Origin: Myxococcus stipitatus
GTDB taxonomy: Bacteria > Myxococcota > Myxococcia > Myxococcales > Myxococcaceae
Direction: 5' to 3'
Length of the DNA: 64,000 nucleotides
Assembly: GCF_037414475.1 (NCBI RefSeq)
Contig: NZ_CP147913.1
Location: 8,194,501-8,258,500 of the forward strand
Shown here: positions 8,482 to 16,544 of the stretch, in pieces
Numbering within the stretch: position 1 is the stretch's first letter
Layout: each line of letters begins with the position of its first letter
Program-made: the position numbers and the translations under genes
Notes under the pieces: model-generated
Databases searched by the model: none
Told to the model about the DNA's origin: nothing
Seen by the model: the letters and a program-made list of their open reading frames with translations, nothing else

Positions 8482-9366
8482 GTGGATCTCCTGACCCAAG
8501 TGTTGGTCGGCAGCTCGGCGCTGCTCTTCGCCGGAGCGGTGGGCTTTCTCGGACTCGGTCTGTACCAGGTGCTCTTCGAGCGCTTCCTGTCGGAGGTGCG
8601 TGACGAGTCCCAGGGCGGCATGAAGGGCTTCGGCTCGGTGGCCATCCGCCGGCTGGGGGCCTTCAACCGCCGGTTCATCTGGCCCAGCTACGAGGCGAAG
8701 TCGCGCCGCAACCTCATCAAGGCGGGCGAGCCCCAGGGCTACAAGCCCGAGGACATGATGGCGCTGCAGGAAGTGAGCGCCGTCGTGGGCCTGCTGATGG
8801 GCCTCTTCATCCTCAACGGCGTGGGTCAGAACCTGGCCTGGTCGTTGGTGTTCCTGCTCTTCGGAATGTACTACCCGCTCTTGTGGCTGAACGACCAGGT
8901 GAAGAAGCGCCACCTGCTCATCAGCCGCGCGCTCCCGTACAACCTGGACCTGCTGACGTTGTCGGTGGAGGCGGGTCTGGACTTCACCGCCGCGCTGGCG
9001 AAGGTGGTGGAGAAGGGCAAGGCGGGCCCGCTTCGCGAGGAGCTGCAGCTGGTGCTCAAGCAGCTCAAGATGGGCAAGACGCGCGAAGAGGGGCTCAAGA
9101 GCATGATTGTCCGCGTGGACCTGCCCGCGCTGACGACGTTCGTCACCGCGCTCATCCAGGCGGACAAGATGGGAACGAGCCTGGGCAAGGTGCTGCGCAT
9201 TCAGTCCACGCAGATGCGCATCGACCGCACCCAGCGCGCGGAGAAGCTGGCCGGCGAGGCGCCGGTGAAGATGCTCTTCCCGCTCATCGCCTGCATCTTC
9301 CCGACGGTGTTCATGGTGCTCTTTGGGCCCATCGTGTTCCAGTTCTTCTTCGGTGAGCTCGCGTAG
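8482..9366 (+). CDS. tadC: TadC, inner-membrane platform protein (type II secretion F family)
   Basis: 294 residues from GTG 8482, with GAGGAGTGGCC just upstream. There is an N-terminal helix (residues 8-28), a helix pair near residues 100-135, a T2SSF domain at about 150-270 (Y-N-L-D-L-L-T-L-S-V-E-A-G-L-D-F is the family signature) and a terminal hydrophobic segment. It is the usual partner of TadB. The next gene, an FHA protein, starts inside or just after its end, so the signalling protein seems translationally tied to the platform. Confidence 0.85.
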   Translation: MDLLTQVLVGSSALLFAGAVGFLGLGLYQVLFERFLSEVRDESQGGMKGFGSVAIRRLGAFNRRFIWPSYEAKSRRNLIKAGEPQGYKPEDMMALQEVSAVVGLLMGLFILNGVGQNLAWSLVFLLFGMYYPLLWLNDQVKKRHLLISRALPYNLDLLTLSVEAGLDFTAALAKVVEKGKAGPLREELQLVLKQLKMGKTREEGLKSMIVRVDLPALTTFVTALIQADKMGTSLGKVLRIQSTQMRIDRTQRAEKLAGEAPVKMLFPLIACIFPTVFMVLFGPIVFQFFFGELA

Positions 9367-11338
9367 GGGGAGTCCTCTGCCCATCCTCCTCACCATCACC
9401 CAGGGGCTCCAGGCGGGACGGGAGCTCGTCTTCGAGCAGGCCGAGGTGAAGGTCGGCCGCACCTCGGAGAACGATGTGGTGCTGCACGACCATGGTGTCT
9501 CCCGGCACCACGCGCGCATCGTCATGCGCGGCGGGCAGTACTTCGCCGAAGACGTCGGCAGCGCGAACGGCACGTTGCTCAACGGTCGTCGCCTGACTGG
9601 CGAGCAGCTCCTGCGCGATGGCGACCGGATTGGCCTGGGGCCCGTGGAGTTCACCTTCGTCTGGGTCCCTCCCGACGGTGATGAAGACGCCACGCGCCCC
9701 ATCCGGCGCGTGCCTCGCGACGCGACTCCCTCCGTGAGCCTGGACCCCCGCGGCCAGGAGTTTCTCCCCACCGGAGAGCTCCCCGCCGTGACGCCCGTGG
9801 CCCCTCGCTCCGGGCCGGGAGTGGCAGGGCCTTCGCCCTCGGCGGGTCCGCCGGGCGGCCTCAAGCCTTCCGCTGCGTTCGTTCCGCCCGGACCGCCCGT
9901 GCTCGAGTCACACCGCGAGGAACGCACCGAGGTTGGACTGTCCACCGTGGTGGGGGCTTCTGGTGCGCCGGTTTTCCCTCCGCTCCCCGATGCCATGCTC
10001 GAGGAGCGCACGGAGGTGGCGCTGCCCATCGTCGCGGCCAGGCTCGTTCCGGCGATGGCGTCGCTGGCCGAAGAGCACACGGAGGTCGGCGTCATCACGG
10101 GGGGCAAGCCGTCCGTGGTGCCTCCGCAGCCCCCCGAGCGGGCGAATGTGTCCGCTCCGCCAGGCATTCCTCCCGGTTTCCCCGCCGAAGAGCCTGAAGA
10201 GCGCACCGAGTTGGCGTTGCCCACGCTCGCGGGTGTCCTCAGCCCCTTGGATGAGCCGACCGCGGTGGACGCTGACGAGTCCACACGGCGCATCACGCGG
10301 GTGCCCGTGACGGCGGCCCTCGCCCCGCCAGTGCCTGCCCCGCAGCTCGCGGCCGCCCCGACCCATGTGGCGTCCGCGCCCCCGACGGGCGGGCCGACCG
10401 CGGCGGACCGGGCGCGGGAGCGCCGGGCGCTCGCTCAGACTCGGGGTGGGCAGTTCCTGCTCTGGTGGCGGGGGCTGTCGGTCCCCGGCAAGCTCCTGGC
10501 CAGCCTGACGCTGCTCTGCGTCGTGGCGGCGGCTGGCGGCGTGGCCCAGGTGTACCTGGCGGGTGGGGCGGGATTGCGCTCGGGTGGGGCGGAGCCGACG
10601 ACCCTGGGGGTTGATGCCACACCGGATTCCTTCGGCCTGGGCGAGGGGGTGCGATGGGAGCACTCCGACCAGAAGTCCTTCGAGTTCCAGTTCGTGGCCC
10701 CCACCCGTGCGGTGGCCCTGCTGCGTTACCAGGCCAGCGATATCTCGAAGGAGGAGGTGGCCCTCATCCTCAACGGGGTGAACCTGGGTTGGGTCCCACC
10801 GGATACCACCACCACCGCGGAGCGGGAGCTGGAGCTCATCCTCCCTGTCGCTACCCTCAAGCGCGGCGACCTCAACACCGTCTCGTTCGACAATGTCCGC
10901 AACCCTCCGGGTCAGGAGACCTGGCGGGTATGGAACCTGCGGGTGGACATCATCCCGGTGCCGGAGCTCCCCCCCGAGCAGCTCCTGGCCCAGGCCCGGG
11001 AGTACGCGTCAGCAGGGCGGCGGTTCTTCGATGCCAGGGGCGTGGGCTCCGAGAACCTGTTCCGCTCCTGGCAGCAGTTCCGCGCGGCCTGGTTGACCTT
11101 GGAGGCGCTGGAGACCAAGCCGGAGCTCTACGAGGACGTGCGGTTCCACCTGTCGCAGGCATCCGGCGAGCTGGACCACCAATGTGCCCAGCTCATGCTG
11201 GAATTCCAGCAGAGTGTGCAGTTCCGGAGCGCGAGGAAGGCCCGGGCGGCGCTGCAAGAGATCAGCAGACGCTTCCCTACCACCGAGCATCGCTGCCACA
11301 ATCTGGCCAAGGAAAAGGCGTTCGAGCACGAGCTCTGA
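9353..11338 (+). CDS. FHA-domain transmembrane protein with E-E-R-T-E-V repeats
   Basis: 661 residues if GTG 9353 is used; a CTG at 9377, better spaced from a GGGGGAG box, is an alternative. Residues 10-105 form an FHA domain with its hallmark G-R (35-36), S-R-H-H (50-53) and N-G-T (82-84). FHA domains bind phospho-threonine peptides. A Pro/Ala-rich linker (about 120-370) contains four spaced copies of [E]-E-[RH]-T-E-[VL] (near residues 185, 216, 239 and 281), each followed by a short hydrophobic patch. One membrane helix lies at about 380-402 and the last 260 residues would be periplasmic, with helical TPR-like pieces. It may connect Ser/Thr kinase signalling to the Tad platform; that is inference. 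Confidence 0.75.
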   Translation: MSSRRGSPLPILLTITQGLQAGRELVFEQAEVKVGRTSENDVVLHDHGVSRHHARIVMRGGQYFAEDVGSANGTLLNGRRLTGEQLLRDGDRIGLGPVEFTFVWVPPDGDEDATRPIRRVPRDATPSVSLDPRGQEFLPTGELPAVTPVAPRSGPGVAGPSPSAGPPGGLKPSAAFVPPGPPVLESHREERTEVGLSTVVGASGAPVFPPLPDAMLEERTEVALPIVAARLVPAMASLAEEHTEVGVITGGKPSVVPPQPPERANVSAPPGIPPGFPAEEPEERTELALPTLAGVLSPLDEPTAVDADESTRRITRVPVTAALAPPVPAPQLAAAPTHVASAPPTGGPTAADRARERRALAQTRGGQFLLWWRGLSVPGKLLASLTLLCVVAAAGGVAQVYLAGGAGLRSGGAEPTTLGVDATPDSFGLGEGVRWEHSDQKSFEFQFVAPTRAVALLRYQASDISKEEVALILNGVNLGWVPPDTTTTAERELELILPVATLKRGDLNTVSFDNVRNPPGQETWRVWNLRVDIIPVPELPPEQLLAQAREYASAGRRFFDARGVGSENLFRSWQQFRAAWLTLEALETKPELYEDVRFHLSQASGELDHQCAQLMLEFQQSVQFRSARKARAALQEISRRFPTTEHRCHNLAKEKAFEHEL

Positions 11339-11373
11339 GCTGGTGCTCTCTTCTAGGAAGTCGGTGATTCGTC

Positions 11374-13107
11374 ATGTCCAACGGTTCCCCTCCTGCTCGT
11401 CGCAGGCCTCCTTCCGGGACGCCCTCGGGAGGGGCTGGAGCTCGCCCAGCGGCCCGTCGGCCGTCGCCCTCGGCTCGGCCCGCTCCGGTCGCTGCGTCTC
11501 CGCGTCTCGTCTGTGTCGCAGGGCCCAAGTCGGGTGAGGAGTTCTCGCTGGAGGATGGCGAGTACGTCATCGGCCGCGCCACGGACAACCCCATCTGCAT
11601 CCCCGACACCTCCGTGTCCCGCAAGCACGTCATGGTGCGCAAGTCGGGCGGTGGCTGGACGGTGAGTGACCTGGGGTCCGGGAACGGAACGCTGGTCAAC
11701 GGCGACGCCATTGGGGACGAGACGCCCCTGGCCAACGGCGACGTCATCACCCTGGGCGACACCGAGCTGCGCTTCGAGGATGTGGCCAACTCCACGAACG
11801 TGGTGGCGGCCCCCCCGCGCAGCCGGCCGGGTGCTCCTCCCGCGGGCCGTGGAGGCGCGCCTGCCCGTCCTCCTCCGCGTGTCGAGGGAGGCCGGGTCCG
11901 CAGCGCGCGTGCGACGGCCAATGCTCCCGCGGACCCCGAGGCCGAGCGCAAGAAGCTGCGCTTGAAGCTGCTGGCCGGCGGCGTGGTCGTGGTCCTCCTT
12001 GGGGGGCTTGGAGTCCTCAAGATGAGGGCCGCGAACCAGGAGGCCCAGGCGACCGCCGAGCGGGGCGTCATGGAGGCCGAGCGCAAGTCGCTGAGCAAGA
12101 CCTTCCAGGACGCGAAGAACCTGGTGCGTGAAGGCAAGTGGGTGGAGGCCAAGGCCCTGCTGGAGGACTTGCAGAGCAGGGCGCCGGATTACCCGGGCGT
12201 GAAGGACTACCTCGACCATGCCCAGCGCGAGATTCCCGTTCAAGAGCGGCTGTCGGAGGCGCGCGAGGCGCTCGCCAAGAGCGAGCTGGGAAAGGCCGCC
12301 GCGGCGCTGTCCAAGGCAGGAGAGAGCCAGTTCCTCTACGAGCAGGTGAACGCGACGAAGCGCGAGGTGGTGGAGCTCGCGGACAAGCGCTCCCGCGAGG
12401 CGCGCGCGTCGTTGGACGGCGGCCAGTTGGACATGGCGAAGATCATCACGGATGACATCCTGAAGGCCTTCCCGGAGCACCGCGACGCCAAGCTCATCAA
12501 CGAGGAGGCTGTGCGGGCCATCGCCGTTCGCGACGCGCCCAAGCCTGTCATCACCGGTCCCGCGCCCAAGCCCTGGGAGCCCGCGGTGGAGCGCTTCCGC
12601 GACGGCGACATGTCTGGCGCGGTGTCCATCCTCAACGCGTGCATGGCGAAGACGGCGCAGTGCAAGAAGCTGCTCGCGCAGATGACGGAGTTCAGCAACC
12701 TCTACAAGCGCATCGAGGACCTGGACGCCAAGGGGCTGTTGAAGCTGCTCGCGCTGGACAAGGACATCACCGAGGGGCGCACGAGCAAGATGGCTCGCAA
12801 CGCGGGAACCCGCGCGGCCACCATCTTCTACAAGAGCGCCAGTGGGGCGAAGGCCGCCGGACAGTGGGCTCGCGCCATGGAGTACGCGCGGCGCACGCTG
12901 CAGGCGGACCCGGGACACGCGGGTGCCACGAACATCATCAGCGAGATGAAGTCGAAGGCGAAGGACCTCTACCTGCAGGCCTACTCCCTGAAGGACGGCA
13001 GCCCCGAGGACGCGCTGCCCAAGTTCAAGGACGTGGTGGCCATGACGCCTCCCGAGGACGAGTACCACGAGAAGGCGAAGACCTGGGTCGAGAAGCTCTC
13101 GCGATGA
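11374..13107 (+). CDS. FHA-domain transmembrane protein with helical C-terminal region
   Basis: 577 residues. After a Pro/Arg-rich N-terminus comes an FHA domain (about 43-137) with G-R (67-68), S-R-K-H (82-85) and N-G-T (104-106). A basic, Pro-rich linker leads to one membrane helix (about 196-215). The remaining 360 residues are extracytoplasmic, helical and TPR-like (repeated A-x-x-x-L-x-x-G patterns, for example the W-V-E-A-K-A-L-L-E-D-L segment). It is 35 bases behind the first FHA gene and shares its architecture, so the two are probably paralogous partners. Its stop overlaps the xseA start (ATGA). Confidence 0.75.
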   Translation: MSNGSPPARRRPPSGTPSGGAGARPAARRPSPSARPAPVAASPRLVCVAGPKSGEEFSLEDGEYVIGRATDNPICIPDTSVSRKHVMVRKSGGGWTVSDLGSGNGTLVNGDAIGDETPLANGDVITLGDTELRFEDVANSTNVVAAPPRSRPGAPPAGRGGAPARPPPRVEGGRVRSARATANAPADPEAERKKLRLKLLAGGVVVVLLGGLGVLKMRAANQEAQATAERGVMEAERKSLSKTFQDAKNLVREGKWVEAKALLEDLQSRAPDYPGVKDYLDHAQREIPVQERLSEAREALAKSELGKAAAALSKAGESQFLYEQVNATKREVVELADKRSREARASLDGGQLDMAKIITDDILKAFPEHRDAKLINEEAVRAIAVRDAPKPVITGPAPKPWEPAVERFRDGDMSGAVSILNACMAKTAQCKKLLAQMTEFSNLYKRIEDLDAKGLLKLLALDKDITEGRTSKMARNAGTRAATIFYKSASGAKAAGQWARAMEYARRTLQADPGHAGATNIISEMKSKAKDLYLQAYSLKDGSPEDALPKFKDVVAMTPPEDEYHEKAKTWVEKLSR

Positions 13108-14816
13108 CGAAGCGCAAAAGCGCGGGCGGCGAGTCTCCGCCGCCCGCCTCGTTGGGACTCCAGGGGGACTTGTTCGGCGTACCGGCTGCGCCCCCGCGCG
13201 TGGTGGCCTCGCCCAAGAAGACGCCTCCACCGCCGCCGCCCGTGGACGCGGATGGCACCGGGCTCTTGGGGCCGCTCGAAGGGGTGCCCGCGGCTCCACC
13301 CAAGCCCGAGCGCGTGGTGCTCTCGGTGGGCGACCTCACGCGCCAGCTCAAGCAGACGCTGGAGTCACGCTTCGCCCGGGTGCTGGTCCGCGGCGAGGTG
13401 ACGGGTTTCCGGGGCGCCAACGCGCGAGGCCACTGGTACTTCTCGCTGAAGGACCCCATGGCGTCCATCGACGCCAAGGTGTGGGCGTCGCTCGCGGGGC
13501 GCATGCGGTTCGCGCTTCGAGATGGCATGGAGGTGGTGGCCGAGGGAAGCGTCGACCTGTACGAGCCGCAAGGGCGCTACAGCCTCATCGTCAACCGGCT
13601 GGAGCCGGTGGGAGAGGGCGCGCTGGCGCTGGCCTTCGAGCAACTCAAGGCGCGGCTGGCGTCGGAGGGACTCATCGGTGACCGCCGCGTGCGGCCTCCT
13701 CGTCCGTTGCCGTTTCTTCCCCAGCGCATCGGCGTGGTGACGAGCCGCACGGGCGCGGCGCTGCAGGACTTCCTGCGGGTGCTGCATTCGCGCAACCCCC
13801 GGCTGAGCGTGCTGTTGGCGGATGCACGTGTGCAGGGCGAGGGCTCCGCGCCCGAGGTGGCTCGGGCGATTGCCCGGCTGGCGCGCACCGACGTGGACGT
13901 CATCGTGGTGACGCGTGGCGGTGGCTCGGTGGAGGACCTCTGGACCTTCAACGAGGAGGTGGTGGCGCGGGCCATCTTCGCCTCGCCAGTGCCGGTGGTG
14001 TCGGCCATCGGTCATGAGATCGACTTCACCATCTCCGACTTCGTGGCGGACTGGCGCGCGCCCACGCCCAGCGCGGCGGCGGAGCGGTTGGCGCCGGTGC
14101 TGGCGGACCTGGAGCTGTCGCTGGCGACGCAGGCGGGGCGGCTGCGCCGGGCCATGGAGCGCCGGGTGTTGGAGCTGCGCGAGTACCAGGGCCAGCTCGC
14201 CTCCCAGTTGGAGGACCCGCGGCGGATGCTCAACCATCAGCGGCTGCACCTGTCCGAACAGGTGGAGGCCATGATGCGGGTGCTGCGGCCCGCGGTGCGT
14301 GAGCGGCGCGAGTCGCTGCGCGCGCTGGCCGAGCGGCTGCAACGCTCCCGGCCCCAAGCCCGGCTGGGTGAGCAACGTGCCCACTTGTTGAAGCTCGCCA
14401 TGCGCTTGTCGGAGGCGGCGCGCGCGGGTGTGGCCTCTCGTCAGGCGACGTTGTCGGCGGCGCGGCTGGGGTTGGAGCGCGCCTCGCCGGTGGCGCTCGT
14501 CTCGAAGGAGCGGGCCCGGTTGGCGGCCCACCAGGCGCGACTGCGGGCGCTCCAGCAGGGGACGCTGGCGGACGCGCAACGGCGTTTCCAGCGTCTGGAG
14601 GGACGGCTGGACGCGATGAGTCCACTGAAGGTGATGTCGCGCGGATACTCCGTGGTGTTCCGTCAGCGTGACGGCGGGGTGGTTCGCTCGGCGGCGGACG
14701 TGGAGGTGGGGGAGCGTCTGGGCATCAAGCTCGCGGCGAACGGGGCGAGAACCCTGGGCGGATGTGAAGAAGTCGAAGCCACCGTGACGGCTGTAAAAGG
14801 GCCGGTGGACTGCTAA
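13104..14816 (+). CDS. xseA: Exodeoxyribonuclease VII large subunit
   Basis: 570 residues. An OB-fold domain begins near residue 72 (V-L-S-V-G-D-L-T-R-Q-L-K) with R-G-E-V-T-G-F-R, followed by the catalytic XseA domain (P-Q-R-I-G-V-V-T-S-R-T-G-A-A and R-G-G-G-S-V-E-D-L-W) and a long coiled-coil region. The enzyme, with XseB, degrades single-stranded DNA in both directions. It is about 110 residues longer than the E. coli protein, mainly because of a Pro-rich N-terminal extension of about 70 residues; the start is the ATG overlapping the FHA-protein stop. xseB follows after 48 bases. Its placement behind the Tad genes is unusual. Confidence 0.92.
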   Translation: MTKRKSAGGESPPPASLGLQGDLFGVPAAPPRVVASPKKTPPPPPPVDADGTGLLGPLEGVPAAPPKPERVVLSVGDLTRQLKQTLESRFARVLVRGEVTGFRGANARGHWYFSLKDPMASIDAKVWASLAGRMRFALRDGMEVVAEGSVDLYEPQGRYSLIVNRLEPVGEGALALAFEQLKARLASEGLIGDRRVRPPRPLPFLPQRIGVVTSRTGAALQDFLRVLHSRNPRLSVLLADARVQGEGSAPEVARAIARLARTDVDVIVVTRGGGSVEDLWTFNEEVVARAIFASPVPVVSAIGHEIDFTISDFVADWRAPTPSAAAERLAPVLADLELSLATQAGRLRRAMERRVLELREYQGQLASQLEDPRRMLNHQRLHLSEQVEAMMRVLRPAVRERRESLRALAERLQRSRPQARLGEQRAHLLKLAMRLSEAARAGVASRQATLSAARLGLERASPVALVSKERARLAAHQARLRALQQGTLADAQRRFQRLEGRLDAMSPLKVMSRGYSVVFRQRDGGVVRSAADVEVGERLGIKLAANGARTLGGCEEVEATVTAVKGPVDC

Positions 14817-14864
14817 CGGGCCACCCTCTAGAGTCCCGCGCCCCGAACGGGGAGGTGGAAGGCT

Positions 14865-15215
14865 GTGGCGAAGGCGGACAAGGCGTCCAAGGCGGACAAG
14901 ACAGCGGAGGCCGAGGTTCCTGGCCAGTACGGGGACGTCGTGTCCCGTCTCGAGGAGACGGTGGGCCGGCTGGAGAGCGGCAACCTGTCGCTGGAGGACT
15001 CGCTCAAGGCGTTCGAGGAGGGCATCCGGCTGGTACGCCGGGGTGAGAAGCTGCTCACCGAGGCGGAGCAGCGCATCGAGCAGCTCCTCCAGGATGAGGA
15101 CGGCTCCGACGTGGTGGCCCCGTTGTCGGTAGCGGCGCGTCCCGCGGCTGCTGCCCCGGCGGCCCCTCGGGCGCCCGCTCCACGGCCTCCTCCCGAGGAT
15201 GACGTTCCGTTCTAG
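14865..15215 (+). CDS. xseB: Exodeoxyribonuclease VII small subunit
   Basis: 116 residues from GTG 14865, with GGAGG about ten bases upstream. The core (about 22-75) is the XseB two-helix bundle with the signature L-E-E-T-V-x-x-L-E-S-G-N-L-S-L-E-D-S-L and the F-E-E-G-I-R-L box. Several XseB copies bind one XseA to form exonuclease VII. Lys-rich N-terminal and Ala/Pro-rich C-terminal extensions make it longer than the usual 70-80 residues. Confidence 0.9.
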   Translation: MAKADKASKADKTAEAEVPGQYGDVVSRLEETVGRLESGNLSLEDSLKAFEEGIRLVRRGEKLLTEAEQRIEQLLQDEDGSDVVAPLSVAARPAAAAPAAPRAPAPRPPPEDDVPF

Positions 15216-15239
15216 GCCGTGCGGGACGTGGGCACCGGC

Positions 15240-15620
15240 ATGTCGAAGCCGAAAATCACCATTGTCGACGACGACCGCGACACGCGGGAGCTGCTCGCGA
15301 CGGCCCTGGAGGACGAGGGCTTCGAGGTGACGCTCGCGGCCAACGGGCTGCGGCTGATTGCCTCACTGCAGCTCCACAGGCCGCAAGCCATCCTCCTGGA
15401 CGTCAACATGTCCTGGATTGATGGCTTCGAGCTTTGTAAGGCGGTGAAGAAGAACGAGCATTTTCGGGACATCCCCATCATCTTCATCAGCGGGCGGGGC
15501 GACTCGGAGGACAAGCGGCGGGGCCGTGAAGTTGGCGCCGCGGACTACTTCGTCAAACCGCTGGATACGGACAAGCTCGTCCGCCGCATTCGTGAGCTGG
15601 TGGCACCACCGGCTTCGTAG
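15240..15620 (+). CDS. Stand-alone response-regulator receiver protein
   Basis: 126 residues, a single receiver domain with no output domain. The acidic pair and phospho-acceptor are present: V-D-D-D-R-D at residues 8-13, L-L-D-V-N-M with the acceptor Asp near residue 54, S-G-R with the conserved Ser/Thr position, and K-P near residue 107. Such proteins pass phosphoryl groups between kinases and targets or bind partners directly. ATG 15240 is preferred; a GTG at 15219 in the same frame is possible. It is inserted between xseB and ispA, genes that are adjacent in many bacteria. Its kinase is not evident, though a hybrid kinase lies 5.5 kb downstream. Confidence 0.85.
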   Translation: MSKPKITIVDDDRDTRELLATALEDEGFEVTLAANGLRLIASLQLHRPQAILLDVNMSWIDGFELCKAVKKNEHFRDIPIIFISGRGDSEDKRRGREVGAADYFVKPLDTDKLVRRIRELVAPPAS

Positions 15621-15650
15621 TTTCCCAGCCGATTCAAGGAGCACCGACGC

Positions 15651-16544
15651 TTGGCCCACTTCGACCTGGATACCTTCCTGCGGACTCAGCAGGCGCGAGT
15701 GGAATCGCTGTTGCTCGAGCGCGCGGACCGGCTCGCGAGTTCGGGGGCGCCGCCTCGGTTGGTGGAGTCGATGCGCTACTCGCTGATGGCGGGCGGCAAG
15801 CGGCTGCGGCCGGTGTTGTGCCTGGCCTTCGCGGACACGGTGGCGCGCGCCACGCTGGTGTCTCCGCTGTCCGGAGACGCGGCCTGTTCGCTGGAGTTCA
15901 TCCACACGTACTCGCTGGTGCACGACGACCTGCCGGCGATGGACGACGACGACTTCCGCCGGGGCCGGCCCACCAACCACAAGGTGTACGGCGAGGCGAT
16001 GGCCATCCTCGCGGGTGACGGGCTGCTGACGGAGGCGTTCGCGCTGCTCGCCAACGGGCCGGAGCCGGTGCGTGGAGCGCTCTGCCGGGAGCTTGCGGTG
16101 GCGGCGGGCGCGGCGGGCATGGTGGGCGGTCAGGTGCTCGACACGGCGGAGGACCGTCCCGCGCAGTTGGACTACCTGGTGCGGATGCATCGGCTGAAGA
16201 CGGGGGCCCTCATCCGGGCCGCGTGCCGCATGGGCGTGCTGGCCGGCGGAGGTGATGCGGAGGCGCTCGTTCGCGCGCAGATGTACGGCGACGCGGTGGG
16301 GTTGGCGTTTCAGATCGCCGACGACGTGCTCGATGTGACGGCCACGCGGGAGGAGTTGGGCAAGCCCGCGGGTGCGGACGCGGAGGCGGGGCGCTTCACC
16401 TTCCCCGCGGTGGTGGGGCTGGAGGAGTCGCGGCGGATGGCGCGGGAGCAGGTGTCCCTGGCCGTGGAAGCGGTTCGTCCGCTCGAGGGTGAGGATGGTC
16501 CCCTGGCGGCGCTCGCGCGCTACGTGGTGGAGCGGAAGTTTTGA
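15651..16544 (+). CDS. ispA: Short-chain polyprenyl diphosphate synthase (farnesyl type)
   Basis: 297 residues from TTG 15651, supported by AAGGAG nine bases upstream. Both Asp-rich motifs are present: D-D-L-P-A-M-D (about residues 88-94) and D-D-V-L-D (about 225-229), plus G-G-K-R near residue 46. The D-D-x-x-x-x-D first motif with H-T-Y-S-L-V-H before it is typical of bacterial IspA farnesyl diphosphate synthases, which condense IPP with DMAPP/GPP in the cytosol. Its stop overlaps the dxs start, in line with joint control of the isoprenoid pathway. The exact chain length cannot be read from sequence alone. Confidence 0.88.
   Translation: MAHFDLDTFLRTQQARVESLLLERADRLASSGAPPRLVESMRYSLMAGGKRLRPVLCLAFADTVARATLVSPLSGDAACSLEFIHTYSLVHDDLPAMDDDDFRRGRPTNHKVYGEAMAILAGDGLLTEAFALLANGPEPVRGALCRELAVAAGAAGMVGGQVLDTAEDRPAQLDYLVRMHRLKTGALIRAACRMGVLAGGGDAEALVRAQMYGDAVGLAFQIADDVLDVTATREELGKPAGADAEAGRFTFPAVVGLEESRRMAREQVSLAVEAVRPLEGEDGPLAALARYVVERKF

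Noticed and set aside
8455-10296. Open frame of about 610 codons antisense to tadC and the first FHA gene
   Set aside because: Crosses two genes with clear family signatures; Ser/Gly/Arg-rich shadow.
11353-13299. Open frame of about 650 codons antisense to the second FHA gene
   Set aside because: Shadow of the FHA-TM gene, which has FHA hallmarks and a membrane helix; the antisense product has none.
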